This document shows, piece by piece, positions 54,792-63,855 of a stretch of 64,000 nt of DNA (position 1 is the stretch's first letter; each line of letters begins with the position of its first letter). The notes beneath the pieces were generated by a model, which did no database searches, was not told the DNA's origin, and saw only the letters and a program-made list of their open reading frames with translations. The DNA is from Nannocystis bainbridge (GTDB lineage: Bacteria > Myxococcota_A > Polyangia > Nannocystales > Nannocystaceae): contig NZ_JAQNDL010000001.1 in assembly GCF_028368995.1 (NCBI RefSeq), positions 2,816,001-2,880,000 on the forward strand, read 5' to 3'. The position numbers were made by a program, and so were the translations under genes.

Positions 54792-55964
54792 GTGACGCGC
54801 GCATTTCGGCCCTTGAACTTGGTTCTGTGCGTCTTCGGGGCGACCGCCTGTGCCAGCGGCGAGGACCCCCAGAGCACCGGCTTCACCAGCGCCCAGGTGT
54901 CGGGTTCGATGTCGATGGCCTCGTCGATGCCTGCGACTGACGGCATGGGCTCGACCTCCAGCCCGTCCAGCGGCAGCGAGGTCACCGGCGAACCCGTCAC
55001 TACCACCGACGCCACCACCGACGCCGACACCGACGAGCCCGTCACCGGCACCACCGGCACCACCGAGGCCACGGCCAGCGCCGGCACCGGCGGCTGTCCC
55101 GACGGCAGCCTGTTCTGCCCCTGCAACGACGACGCCACCTGCGACCCCGGCCTCGCCTGCGAGGACGACCTGTGCGTCCCGGAGTCCGAGGCCGTGTGCG
55201 GCGACGGCATGCTGGCCGGCATGGAGGAGTGCGACAACGGGGCGGAGAACGCCGACACCGCCACTTGCAAGGCGAACTGCACCCTGCAGAAGTGCGGCGA
55301 CGGCTCGCTCGGCCCCGGCGAGGCGTGCGACGACGGCAACGCCGTCGACAACGACGCCTGCTCCAACGCCTGCATCGCCGCCACCTGCGGCGACCTCGTG
55401 GTCCAGGTCGGCGAGGCCTGCGACGACGGCAACGCCGACAACACCGACGCCTGCATCAATTGCCAGGCGGCCGTCTGCGGCGACACCTTCATCCACGCCG
55501 GCGTCGAGCAGTGCGACGACGGCAACGCCAACGGCGGCGACGGCTGCAGCGCCTCGTGCCAGGTCGAGGCGCCCCAGTGCGGCGGCAACTTCACCACCGG
55601 CTGGTGCCCGCAGAACGGCACCAACCAGCAGTTCACCCGCTGCGAGAGCGTGTCGAACGGCAACAAGACCTGCAACAACCCGTTCATCAAGTACGGCACC
55701 GTCGAGAACGGCGTGCCCGCGCAGCACGGCGGCAACGACTTCAACGCCTGGTGCGTCCAGCTCGGCTTCTCCGGCTGGAGCGGCCAGGTCGGCTACGGCA
55801 GCCGCCCGTGCGACCCGCCGCAAGGCCGGCTGTTCGGCTGCACCGGCTACGACGAGGTCGCGTGGCACTGGTGCGACTGGCAGGACGGCAACTGGCTCAA
55901 CGGGGCGCTGAACTACCACCAGTGCAACGACGGCACCCAGATCTCCTCGATCACCTGCCAGTGA
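54792..55964 (+). CDS. Cys-rich lipoprotein with DUF4215-type repeats
   Basis: 390 residues. Leader ending [11 protein letters not shown]; linker of Ser/Thr/Gly/Met to about residue 100. Four DUF4215-type Cys repeats follow, each with a CGDG/CGDL start and an ECDNG or CDDGN end ([68 protein letters not shown]). The C-terminal 130 residues form a distinct Trp/Cys/Asn-rich domain ([34 protein letters not shown]). The repeats are common in myxobacterial surface proteins. Probably a surface or adhesion protein. GTG 54792 is supported by TACCGT eight bases upstream. Confidence 0.85.
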   Translation: MTRAFRPLNLVLCVFGATACASGEDPQSTGFTSAQVSGSMSMASSMPATDGMGSTSSPSSGSEVTGEPVTTTDATTDADTDEPVTGTTGTTEATASAGTGGCPDGSLFCPCNDDATCDPGLACEDDLCVPESEAVCGDGMLAGMEECDNGAENADTATCKANCTLQKCGDGSLGPGEACDDGNAVDNDACSNACIAATCGDLVVQVGEACDDGNADNTDACINCQAAVCGDTFIHAGVEQCDDGNANGGDGCSASCQVEAPQCGGNFTTGWCPQNGTNQQFTRCESVSNGNKTCNNPFIKYGTVENGVPAQHGGNDFNAWCVQLGFSGWSGQVGYGSRPCDPPQGRLFGCTGYDEVAWHWCDWQDGNWLNGALNYHQCNDGTQISSITCQ

Positions 55965-55983
55965 TTCGAAATATCCGCGAGGA

Positions 55984-56015
55984 CATGTCTTTATAGACAT
56001 ATCCTCTCGAACATC
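55984..56015. repeat. CATG 14-bp phased array after a stop codon
   Basis: CATG 55984, CATA 55998 and CATC 56012, exactly 14 bp apart, connectors TCTTTATAGA and TCCTCTCGAA. It starts 20 bp after the preceding stop. Confidence 0.85.
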
Positions 56016-56386
56016 CAGACGATAGCGGGGCTCTACCTCGCCGACATCGCCCCGCTGCGCTCGCTCGCGTGGTTGGTCGGCCACGGCGTCAGTTGTATCC
56101 GTACGATGAACCGCGTCGTGACGGGACGGCCGCGCTCGGACTACACCGGCGGGGCGTGGTCGGCGAGCGTGACGGCGCGGGAGATGTTGGCGGCGAGACG
56201 CTGCTGAGTGTCCTCGTGGTCGGGGTCTGCTTCCAGAAGGCGGGAGCCAGCTCAACCCCAAGCGCGACGCCACGACCCACGGCTCGGTGACCAGGGGCTT
56301 CGCTACCTTGAGGCATCCGCCGCCCTCTTGACATTCATTCTGCCCGTGGGCGACCCTCTGTGCGGGCCCGAGACCAAAGAGAGAAC
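56016..56386. other. intergenic, composition shifts to lower GC
   Basis: No gene recognised. From about 56280 onward the sequence is noticeably less GC-rich (for example TTGACATTCATTCTG near 56328, which could hold a -35-like TTGACA). This marks the left boundary of a lower-GC islet. Confidence 0.5.
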
Positions 56387-56791
56387 ATGCCACTTTTCTG
56401 CAAGACTCTGATCGTTTCCCTGCTGCTCGCATCCAGCTCGCTGTTCCTGATGCCGGCGTACGGCGCACCCGCCCAGACCCTCGACTCGGCGCTGTCGGTG
56501 CACGAAACCGGCCCGCACGGCCCCGCCCCCCGCGCTTTCGGCGAGGAACGCGTCTCGCCCGCAGTGCTGGACGTCGGGGCGGGCTTGGACCTGGCTGTTG
56601 CCGCGGGCGCAACGCCGGCTTGTGGAAAAAATGAGGAGTACAAAGAATGTGGTTCAGCGTGCCCCCCCACGTGTAAAGCTCTAAATCCGGGGCCATGCAC
56701 TCAGCAATGCGTGAGCGCCTGCTTCTGCAAGTCGGGGTTTGTCCGGAACCAGTCGGGCAAATGTGTACAACCCCAAAAATGCCCCAAATAG
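56387..56791 (+). CDS. secreted TIL-type (trypsin-inhibitor-like) Cys-rich protein
   Basis: 134 residues. A clear signal peptide (LIVSLLLASSSLFLMPAYGA, cleavage near residue 25) is followed by a propeptide-like stretch of about 50 residues, then a TIL domain at about 78-134. Its ten Cys lie in the expected order (CGKNEEYKECGSACPPTC, then CTQQCVSACFCKSGF and GKCVQPQKCPK). TIL domains are mainly known from animals, as serine-protease inhibitors or parts of larger proteins. A bacterial copy in a lower-GC patch suggests transfer from outside. It might protect the cell or its prey-digesting proteases, which is inference. Confidence 0.82.
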   Translation: MPLFCKTLIVSLLLASSSLFLMPAYGAPAQTLDSALSVHETGPHGPAPRAFGEERVSPAVLDVGAGLDLAVAAGATPACGKNEEYKECGSACPPTCKALNPGPCTQQCVSACFCKSGFVRNQSGKCVQPQKCPK

Positions 56792-57024
56792 GCGCAGTAG
56801 GTGCAGACAGAGCACACGACACCGGAGGAGTCCCGCTGGCGCGCGGTTCGGGAGCACCTTCATGCCAACGCGGGACCTTCCACGTAGCGCGCGCCACCAA
56901 GGTCTCAAAGCCAGCGAGTGCGCTCACCGGGGCACCCGGCGACCCGCTCCCCGGGTCGGTCCGCTAACCACACCGTACGTAGCCCACCCACGCATTCCAG
57001 ACCGAATCTCAAGAGGAGAGAACA

Positions 57025-57417
57025 ATGGAGTCACGAATCGACGCACAAGCACTCATCGATACCATCATCGCGAAGGCTCAAAAACTCCTTGACGCCCTGG
57101 AGCGTCTATCCACGACAGCGGTCGGCGGCGCAGTGCCAGATGTACTCCGACACCTGGAGTCTCACATTTCGGAACTCCTATCTCTCATGAAAGAGGTCAC
57201 CAGCCTCCAAGGCGCCAGTAAACTCCTGGATGAATTAAGAAAAATCGTCCATTGTTTTCAAAACGTGGTTACCCTCGGACTAGCAAACCTCGGCGACCCG
57301 CAAGAACTCAGGCAATCGATAGAAGATACGATCAAAGATATATTAACCACCAACAAGGATCTCCAAGAGGATCTGGAGAACTTATTAAAACATCTAAACA
57401 CAAAACAGCAAGCTTAG
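57025..57417 (+). CDS. small helical protein in lower-GC islet
   Basis: 130 residues preceded by a strong ribosome site (AAGAGGAGAGAACA before ATG 57025). It is nearly all helix-forming, with heptad-like Leu/Ile spacing (IIAKAQKLLDALERL, HLESHISELLSLMKEV, DLQEDLENLLKHLN), suggesting a coiled coil or helical bundle. It has no signal peptide, no membrane segment and one Cys. The codons are A/T-rich compared with every neighbour (a 60-bp stretch at 57301-57360 is about 37% GC by count). Family unknown. Likely acquired laterally together with the TIL gene or independently. Confidence 0.7.
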   Translation: MESRIDAQALIDTIIAKAQKLLDALERLSTTAVGGAVPDVLRHLESHISELLSLMKEVTSLQGASKLLDELRKIVHCFQNVVTLGLANLGDPQELRQSIEDTIKDILTTNKDLQEDLENLLKHLNTKQQA

Positions 57418-57825
57418 ACCGGAGCGTCCCGGGCTCGAGATGCGGCACGGGTGCCGGCGAATTCGCTCACCGAGGCCCATCGCACCGCTCGTCCAGGCCG
57501 TCGCGCGCGAACAGCGAGCCCAGCCTCCAAGAGGCCTGGTAGCGCCTCGAGGCCGAACTGATCACGACGCGGTTCGTCGCGCGCTCACGTCAGTTTGGCG
57601 CTGCTGCGCGGCCCGGCCTGGCTGTGAGCCTCGGCCTCGCCGACCCTCATGCCCCCGCGAGCGCGACCACGAGGACGCACTCGCCCACCAGGGCGCGTGA
57701 CGACCTGCTCACCTCGCCGTGACGCGGCGCCGCTGCGCTGTGACCGACATGTCACCGCATTCTTCACGCGAGATCCTTATGATGCTCGCCGCGCCGGCCT
57801 GTCCGGCCCGGTGGTCGATTCTCTC
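57418..57825. other. intergenic, no gene seen
   Basis: Composition returns to high GC after about 57430. Open frames cross the region without protein-like features. No CATG array was seen here. Confidence 0.45.
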
Positions 57826-59523
57826 ATGCATCATCCTCGCTGCATTCACTCTGTCCTCTCGTTCGTCGCCAGCGGCGCGCTCGCGTTCATGCTCACCGGC
57901 TGCGAGGACGGCGACGACGACGCCGTGCTCGCCCGCGCCGGCGGCCCGGTGAGCGTCAGCTTTCAGGACGGCCAGGCCCCGACCAGCAGCTACGCCGGCA
58001 CCCGCGACACGATGCTCGACGGCGACTCGCCGAGCGCCACGCACGGCACCGACACCGCGCTTTCGGTCGAGGCCGACACCGAGCTCGTCGCCCTGCTGTC
58101 GTGGGATCTGAGCGCCGCGATCCCGACCACCGCCGTCGTCGAGTCCGTCACCATCACGCTCGAGATCTCCGACAAGAGCCCGGAGGTCTTCTCGCTGTAC
58201 GAGGCCAGGCGCGCGTGGAACGAGGCGAACGCGACCTGGAAGGTGTGGAACACCGGCAGCAACTGGCAGACTGCGGGCGGCCACGGCGCCGCTGACCGCG
58301 GGAGCGTCGCTCTCGGCTCGTTCTCGGCGGCCGACACCGGCGCCGTCACTTTCTCGCTCAACGCCGCCGGCGTCGCGCTGGTCCAGCAATGGGTCGAGAG
58401 CCCCGCCAGCAACCGCGGCTTCTTCCTCGACGGCGCGGGTACCAGCAATCGCCTCGAGTTCCGAGCCAGCGAGTACGGCACCAGGGCCAAGCGCCCCAGG
58501 CTGACCGTGACCTGGCACGAGGCCGACGCCGGCGACACCGACGGCGCGCTCGACCCGACGCCCGGCAATTACAAGCAGAGCTGCGACGGCTCGTTCGCCG
58601 TCGCCCTCGACGGCACCTACTTCCTCGACGGCAACGACGAGAATCAGGGCCTGCGCGTCTACCGGCGCGGCGCCGACGCCAACGCCGCCAGGACGATCGA
58701 CGTCTCGGCGAGCATCGGGCTGTCGAGCTCCGACGAGGCCGACCTCGAGGACGCGGCGCGGATCGGCGACCGGATCTACGTCGTCAGCTCGCACGGGCGC
58801 AACAAGAGCGGCAAGCTCGAGCGCATGCGCTATCGGTTCTTCGCCTTCGACGTCGCCGGCGCCGCGCCGAACGTGTCGCTCTCGACCGTCGGCTACACCT
58901 CGAAGCTGCTCGACGACATGGTCAAGGCCGCCAACTGGCTGACGCCGAACGCCAGCGTGATCGCCACGCTGGCCGCCGCGACCAACCTGAGCAAGACCAC
59001 CGACGCCGACCTCGCGCCCAAGCTCGGCGGCGCCAACATCGAGGGCCTCGCCTGGCTGCCGACGCCGCAGCGCCCCAAGCAGCTGGTGATCGGCTTCCGC
59101 AACCCGCTGCAGGGCACCGACGCGATCCTCGTCACCCTGCTCGACGCCGACGCCGCGCTGAGCGGCGCCGTCGCCCAGTTCGGCGAGGCGGTCCTGCTCG
59201 ACCTCGGCGGCCTGCGCGTGCGCGGGATGACATGGTCTCCGGCGCACGCGGCGATGCTGATCCTCGCGGGGCCGAAGGACGGCACCGCCGGGCCGTACCG
59301 CCTCTACAAGTGGAGCGGCGTCGCCACCCAGGCGCCGGTGCTGGTCCACGACATCACCTCGTTCCCGACCAACTCGGGGCCCGAGAGCGTCGTCGTCTAT
59401 CCCGGCTCCCACGACGTGCAGATCGTGTTCGACCAGGGCGAGCACCCGATCGACGGCAAGATCTGCAAGGACAATCCGCTCTCGAGCCAATTCTTCAGCG
59501 ACGCCATCGTCCACGTCCCGTAG
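57826..59523 (+). CDS. lipoprotein with DNRLRE/CBM-like domain and DUF3616 propeller
   Basis: 565 residues. Leader IHSVLSFVASGALAFMLTGC. Residues about 40-220 form a beta-sandwich of DNRLRE/CBM96-like type (SYAGTRDTMLDGDSPSATHG, LLSWDLSAAIPTTAVV, FFLDGAGTSNRLEFRASEYG). Residues about 235-560 match DUF3616-like propeller blocks (ALDGTYFLDGNDENQGLRVY, LEDAARIGDRIYVVSSHG, NIEGLAWLP). Both calls rest on motif recognition. It is surface-anchored and possibly carbohydrate-binding; DUF3616 has no assigned activity. ATG 57826 gives a proper lipobox. Confidence 0.8.
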   Translation: MHHPRCIHSVLSFVASGALAFMLTGCEDGDDDAVLARAGGPVSVSFQDGQAPTSSYAGTRDTMLDGDSPSATHGTDTALSVEADTELVALLSWDLSAAIPTTAVVESVTITLEISDKSPEVFSLYEARRAWNEANATWKVWNTGSNWQTAGGHGAADRGSVALGSFSAADTGAVTFSLNAAGVALVQQWVESPASNRGFFLDGAGTSNRLEFRASEYGTRAKRPRLTVTWHEADAGDTDGALDPTPGNYKQSCDGSFAVALDGTYFLDGNDENQGLRVYRRGADANAARTIDVSASIGLSSSDEADLEDAARIGDRIYVVSSHGRNKSGKLERMRYRFFAFDVAGAAPNVSLSTVGYTSKLLDDMVKAANWLTPNASVIATLAAATNLSKTTDADLAPKLGGANIEGLAWLPTPQRPKQLVIGFRNPLQGTDAILVTLLDADAALSGAVAQFGEAVLLDLGGLRVRGMTWSPAHAAMLILAGPKDGTAGPYRLYKWSGVATQAPVLVHDITSFPTNSGPESVVVYPGSHDVQIVFDQGEHPIDGKICKDNPLSSQFFSDAIVHVP

Positions 59524-60029
59524 CTCGCGGCCGTCCCCGCCCTCGCCCGAGCTCTCGCGGCCCATGTACGCGCTCGCCCCCACGACGTGAGCGGGTCTGC
59601 AGACTGGGGCATCGCTCCTACGACATGTCCCTCGAGACAGGTCCAGACCCGCAGCCCGAGAGGCGTCTTGCGTGTCATGATTGCGGCTCTGACAGCGCGA
59701 AGCGCACGTCCGAGCCGGAGCGTCCACCGAGTAACGACCCTGCGAGTTTCGATCACCGGTTTCGCGTCGGCGCCCCGTGAGGTCCTCGCGACGGCCGGCG
59801 AATCTCCGCCCAGGCGGGCCGCCAGGCCCCCCTGCAGCCCCTTTCAGCGCGGACGCGTGCGGCGAACCTCTTGCGCCCGCGGAGCAGCCGGCGTAAGGAC
59901 GATGGTGCCCCTGTGATGGCCGATTTCCGGCCGCCCGGAGCTGCGACGTGTTTCGCTCGCGGCTCTGCGCGTGAGGACGTATCGCTCCTCGCGCGCCGGC
60001 ATCCCCTCGCTGCATTCGAAGGTTCTGTC
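59524..60029. other. intergenic with one CATG module
   Basis: No gene recognised in 506 bp. CATG 59624 and CAGG 59638 (connector TCCCTCGAGA) form one module. A ribosome-like AAGG lies about 10 bases before the next ATG. Confidence 0.5.
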
Positions 60030-61697
60030 ATGACGATCCGCCCGCTCCGCATCCTGACCAGCCTCGCCCTCCTCGTGCCCGCCTGTTACGGCGACGACCA
60101 GCCCGCCGACAGCGACGCTGATGTCGGCGCCGACTCCACCGCCGGGGACGAGGCCGCCGGCGACGAAGAGGTCCCCGAGATCGATCCGGGCACCCAGGTC
60201 GGCGGGCTCGACGACGAGTTCCGCGACGCTGCCGACGAGTTCGGCGTGCCGATGCCGATCCTCCAGGCCGTCAGCTACGCCGAGACGCAGTGGCAGATGA
60301 TCGTCGGCGAGGCCGAGTTCGAGGGCCAGGAGCCCGCGTTCGGCGTCATGGCCCTGCGTGGCGAGCACCTCGGCCTCGGCGCCGGGCTCATCGACGCCAG
60401 CCTCGACGAGGTCAAGACCGACCGCCGCAGCAACATCCGTGCCGCCGCCGCGGTCCTGCGCAGCTACGCCGACGACCTCGAGATCGACCGCGACGACCTC
60501 GGCGCGTGGGCCCCGGCGATCGCTTCGATGAGCGACATCGCCGTCGAGGACGCGCTCATCAATTACATCCACCACGACGTCTACGGCGCGATCCAGGGCG
60601 GCATCACCGTGCTCGACCTCGCCGGCGCGCCCGCGGCCCAGCTGAGCCCCGAGGCCAGCGTCACCCCCGATTTCGCCAGCCCGAGCGACCCGACGCTCGC
60701 GGCCGGCCCCGACTACAGCGGCTCGATCTGGCGCCCCTCGCCCAACTACAGCGCTCGCCCCTCGGGCACCGTCGGCAAGGTGAAGATGGTCATCATCCAC
60801 ACCTGCGAGGGCAACTACTCCGGCTGTTGGGGCTGGCTGGCCAACTCGCAGTCGGGCGTCAGCGCCCACTACGTGGTCAAGGAGGACGGCTCGGAGATCT
60901 CCCAGCTCGTCCGGGAGTCGAACAAGGCCTGGCACATCGGCGCGACTTACGACTGCGACCTCAACGGCAAGCAGGAGTGCGCGCTCGAGGGCTACAACTG
61001 CAACAACTTCACGGTCGGCATCGAGCACGCCGGCTTCGCCAGCCAGAAGACCTGGAACGCGAACCTGATCAACCAGTCGGCCAAGCTGACGTGCGACATC
61101 AGCAAGGCCCACGGCGTCATCCGCGACAAGTACCACATCGTCGCGCACGGCAAGCTGCAGCCGGCGACCCGCACCGACCCGGGCGCGAACTGGCCGTGGA
61201 CTTCCTACATCAGCAAGGTCAACGAGTACTGCGGCGCCCAGCCGCCGGCGCCGAACCCCAACCCGGTCCCGTCGGGTGAGATCGTCGTCGACAGCAACGC
61301 CTCGAACAACGACCCGGCCAAGGCCAAGATCACCGTGTCGGCCAACTGGACCTCCACGGCCAGCACCCCCGGCTACTACGGCAGCGGCTACTGGTTCGCC
61401 AACACCGCGCCGATCTCCGACGGCGCCGAGTTCTCGTTCTACCTCGCCGCCGACGCCACCAAGACGATCGACGCCTGGTGGACCTCCGGCACCAACCGCT
61501 CGACCGCGGCCCCGTTCGTGGTGTTCGACAGCGCCGGCACCAAGGTCGGCACCGTCAACGCCAACCAGCAGGTCAACGGCAAGAAGTGGAACCAGCTCGG
61601 CGCGTTCAAGTTCAAGAAGGGCTGGAACAAGGTCGTCGTGTCCCGCTGGGCCGCCGAGGGCTTCGTCGTGATCGCCGACGCCATCCGCGTCCGCTGA
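60030..61697 (+). CDS. exported N-acetylmuramoyl-L-alanine amidase with C-terminal golvesin-like domain
   Basis: 555 residues. Leader ILTSLALLVPAC (lipobox Cys about 18) and an acidic linker. Residues about 60-200 resemble a lysozyme/transglycosylase-type helical domain (FGVPMPILQAVSYAETQW, FGVMALRG). Residues about 230-410 are an Amidase_2 domain: KMVIIHTCEGNYSG with the first zinc His, VSAHYVVKEDG, AWHIGA, VGIEHAG and IVAHGKLQPATRTDPG with the later zinc and catalytic residues. Residues about 425-555 form a beta domain of golvesin/xanthan-lyase type (YYGSGYWFANTAP, NKVVVSRWAAEGFVVIADAI). It cleaves peptide stems from glycan in peptidoglycan, possibly of prey. Role in predation is inferred. 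Confidence 0.9.
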   Translation: MTIRPLRILTSLALLVPACYGDDQPADSDADVGADSTAGDEAAGDEEVPEIDPGTQVGGLDDEFRDAADEFGVPMPILQAVSYAETQWQMIVGEAEFEGQEPAFGVMALRGEHLGLGAGLIDASLDEVKTDRRSNIRAAAAVLRSYADDLEIDRDDLGAWAPAIASMSDIAVEDALINYIHHDVYGAIQGGITVLDLAGAPAAQLSPEASVTPDFASPSDPTLAAGPDYSGSIWRPSPNYSARPSGTVGKVKMVIIHTCEGNYSGCWGWLANSQSGVSAHYVVKEDGSEISQLVRESNKAWHIGATYDCDLNGKQECALEGYNCNNFTVGIEHAGFASQKTWNANLINQSAKLTCDISKAHGVIRDKYHIVAHGKLQPATRTDPGANWPWTSYISKVNEYCGAQPPAPNPNPVPSGEIVVDSNASNNDPAKAKITVSANWTSTASTPGYYGSGYWFANTAPISDGAEFSFYLAADATKTIDAWWTSGTNRSTAAPFVVFDSAGTKVGTVNANQQVNGKKWNQLGAFKFKKGWNKVVVSRWAAEGFVVIADAIRVR

Positions 61698-61708
61698 GAT
61701 CCTCGAGC

Positions 61709-61772
61709 CATGTCTCGAAGGCCAGGTGCCCACGCGGGCGCCTGGCCTTTCGTACATGTCGCTCAGGTCATC
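61709..61772. repeat. CATG-type phased modules around a terminator
   Basis: CATG 61709 and CAGG 61723 (14 bp), then CCTG 61741, CATG 61755 and CATC 61769 (14 bp each). The central CAGG...CCTG pair forms part of the terminator stem. The last anchor lies inside the 3' end of the convergent gene. Confidence 0.85.
61718..61749. terminator. bidirectional intrinsic terminator-like hairpin
   Basis: AAGGCCAGGTGCCC (61718-61731) and GGGCGCCTGGCCTT (61736-61749) form a 14-bp stem with one G-T pair and an ACGC loop, followed by TCG. It lies between convergent genes. Confidence 0.75.
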
Positions 61773-62590
61773 TTCACGGGTCGCCCGAGCCGGGCCCGCA
61801 GCGCCGGCTCCTGCATGACCACGTGGCTCGCGCCCATGGTTGCGAACACTCGCTCCCCGGCGCGCACGCGGTCCGACAGCAGCTCGACCACCCAGGCGTC
61901 GCGGGCCTCGCTGGTGTGCCGGCTCGCCGCGTTGGTGAACGCCGGCGTCCGCTCGAACACGGGGTCGAACCATTCGCTCGGCACCTCGTTCCAGCTGCGA
62001 AGCGGCGGCAACAGCCGCTCGCCCGCCGCGGCCAGCGCCGCCGGGTCCGCCGGGTCCGTGATGCCGGTGGTTTCATGAAAGTGCTGAAGCACCTCGGCGA
62101 GCCGCGCCTCGTCCATCGCCGCGCCGGCGCGCGCGCGGTGCTGCGGCACCTGGCGCAGCGCGAAGAACACCAGGATCTGCTCGTCGGTGAAACCGGCCCG
62201 CCGCAGCGCCTGCACCTGCGCGGGCATCGACGGCTCGATGCTCGCGGCCGGCACCCCGTCACGCGCCGCCAGGAATCGCACGACTCCGGACTCGCCGAAT
62301 CCCCCCGCCGCTGCCGTCATCGAGGCCAGCACCGGCGGGTCGCCGCCCTCGTTGAACGCCCGCGTCGGCCCGAACTCGGCCCACAGGTGCCCGATCTGCG
62401 CGACCTGCCGATCGTCCTGGCTATAAATGTGCGCCGCGCCGAAGAACAGCAATCCGCCCCGGCCCCGGGTGAATCGCAGCACGTAGGGCGCCTCGTGCTC
62501 GACCTCCGCGTACTGCGAGTGCGAGAGGATCTGCCCGCGCCGGCAAGCGGCGAGGCCGGCGAGGAGCAGCAGGGCGCGACGGGAGAGCAT
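61763..62590 (-). CDS. TraB/GumN-like lipoprotein
   Basis: 275 residues. Leader MLSRRALLLLAGLAAC is a lipobox or Tat-type signal. The remaining sequence has LLFFGAAHIYS near the N-terminus and ERVFATMGASHVVM near the C-terminus, the paired Gly-x-x-His motifs of the TraB/GumN fold (a Tiki-like putative metallopeptidase group). The family's usual length is similar. It would act in the envelope; substrate unknown. TAGGAT lies five bases before the ATG. Confidence 0.65.
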   Translation of the reverse strand: MLSRRALLLLAGLAACRRGQILSHSQYAEVEHEAPYVLRFTRGRGGLLFFGAAHIYSQDDRQVAQIGHLWAEFGPTRAFNEGGDPPVLASMTAAAGGFGESGVVRFLAARDGVPAASIEPSMPAQVQALRRAGFTDEQILVFFALRQVPQHRARAGAAMDEARLAEVLQHFHETTGITDPADPAALAAAGERLLPPLRSWNEVPSEWFDPVFERTPAFTNAASRHTSEARDAWVVELLSDRVRAGERVFATMGASHVVMQEPALRARLGRPVKMT

Positions 62591-62595
62591 GCGCG

Positions 62596-62601
62596 ATCCT
62601 A
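62596..62601 (-). promoter_or_regulatory. -10-like TAGGAT, leaderless-type spacing
   Basis: On the minus strand TAGGAT ends 5 nt before the ATG whose first base is 62590. Confidence 0.45.
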
Positions 62602-62774
62602 GCAATCGCCGTGCCGAGGAATTGCCAGGACCTCCGACGCGCGGCGCTCGTCGTCCCTGACGAAATGCCCGCGGCCGCCCGCGGGCCATGCCCTCTCGAC
62701 AATCGCCGCTCCCATCCCCGACGATCGAAGCGTCGGTCGGCGACGGCGCCGCGAGGACGCCGTCGCCGAGCCGC

Positions 62775-63845
62775 CTATTTGAACTTCTGCGACGTCTTCG
62801 CCTGCTCGAGCGCGATCTCCTTGACCGCCGCGAACGACGTCGAGTTGGAGGCGCCGTCGATCGCCTTGATCGCCAGGTCTTGCGCCTGCTTGAGCGCGGT
62901 CGCCAGCTGCTTCGAGAGCTCGAGGATCTGCTCGTCCTGCTTCTTGCTGGCCGCCTCGAGCTCGCCGATCTTCAGCTCCTGGACCTTCTTGCGGCCCTCG
63001 AAGTCCTTCTGGGCCAGGTCCGAGGCGATCTTCGACTGCCGGCGCGCGATCGCCATGCCCTCGGCCTCGGCCTTGTTGGTGGCCGCCTCGAGCTCCTTCG
63101 GATAGGCCACCGCCTTCGCCTTGAGCTCCGCGTACTCCTGCTCGCGGATCGCGATCGCCTGCTCGCGCTCGTTCCACTGGTTCGTCTTGACCTCCTGCAG
63201 CCCGTCGAGCTCGGCCTGCAGGCGCTTCTTCTCCTGCGTCAGCGCGTCGGCGTCGGCCGTGCGCCCGCGCGTCGTCGCGTAGCCGTACTCCTCGGCCTCG
63301 CGCGTGCGCGCCAGCTTGCCGGCCGCGTCGGCCTCGGCGACCGAGCGCGTGCGCTCGTCCTGCTGCTTGCGCCAGCCGGTCTTGCGCGCCTCGAGCTCCT
63401 CCTCGACCTTGCGCTTGCGGGCCGCGAACGCCTCGTCCGCGCTGCGCTGGGTGTCGAGGTAGCGGCGGACCAGCTCGCGCGTGGTGTCGTCGCCGACCTC
63501 GATCGCGTGCAGCGCCTTGAGGTGCTCGGTGTAGCCGGTGATGTCCGCGCGCAGCCCCTCGAGGCGGCCCGACTCGCGGAGGAGGTGTTGCTGCAGCGTC
63601 GACGAGGCGTCGCCGAAGCGGGTGCGGATGCTGTCGAGGTCGCGGGTCAGGTCGTCGAAATTCACGGCGGTGCTCTCCTGGGCGGCGGCGGGGGCGGACG
63701 GTGCGGACGGGGCGGCCTCGGGGGCCGGAGCGCGGCCCGGCTTGCCGGCCGCGCTGCGCTCCTTCAGCTCCTTCAGCTCCTGGGCCAGCTCGCCATAGCC
63801 CTCGAGGATCTCCTGCTTCGTGCTCTTGCTGGTGAACGTCTTCAT
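62775..63845 (-). CDS. long coiled-coil protein, downstream gene of a paralogous pair
   Basis: 356 residues with an Ala/Pro-rich linker at about 35-58 and otherwise almost continuous charged helix with heptad pattern (LDSIRTRFGDASSTLQQHLL, KKRLQAELDGLQEV, LELSKQLATALKQAQDL). No signal peptide or membrane segment. The opening SKSTKQEILEGYGELAQEL and the C-terminal LKIGELEAASKKQDEQI look conserved. The C-terminus is similar to that of the gene immediately upstream on the same strand, 10 bp away, so they are probably a duplicated pair in one operon. Role unknown; cytoplasmic scaffold or filament is possible. Confidence 0.75.
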   Translation of the reverse strand: MKTFTSKSTKQEILEGYGELAQELKELKERSAAGKPGRAPAPEAAPSAPSAPAAAQESTAVNFDDLTRDLDSIRTRFGDASSTLQQHLLRESGRLEGLRADITGYTEHLKALHAIEVGDDTTRELVRRYLDTQRSADEAFAARKRKVEEELEARKTGWRKQQDERTRSVAEADAAGKLARTREAEEYGYATTRGRTADADALTQEKKRLQAELDGLQEVKTNQWNEREQAIAIREQEYAELKAKAVAYPKELEAATNKAEAEGMAIARRQSKIASDLAQKDFEGRKKVQELKIGELEAASKKQDEQILELSKQLATALKQAQDLAIKAIDGASNSTSFAAVKEIALEQAKTSQKFK

Positions 63846-63855
63846 GGCGCGCGCC

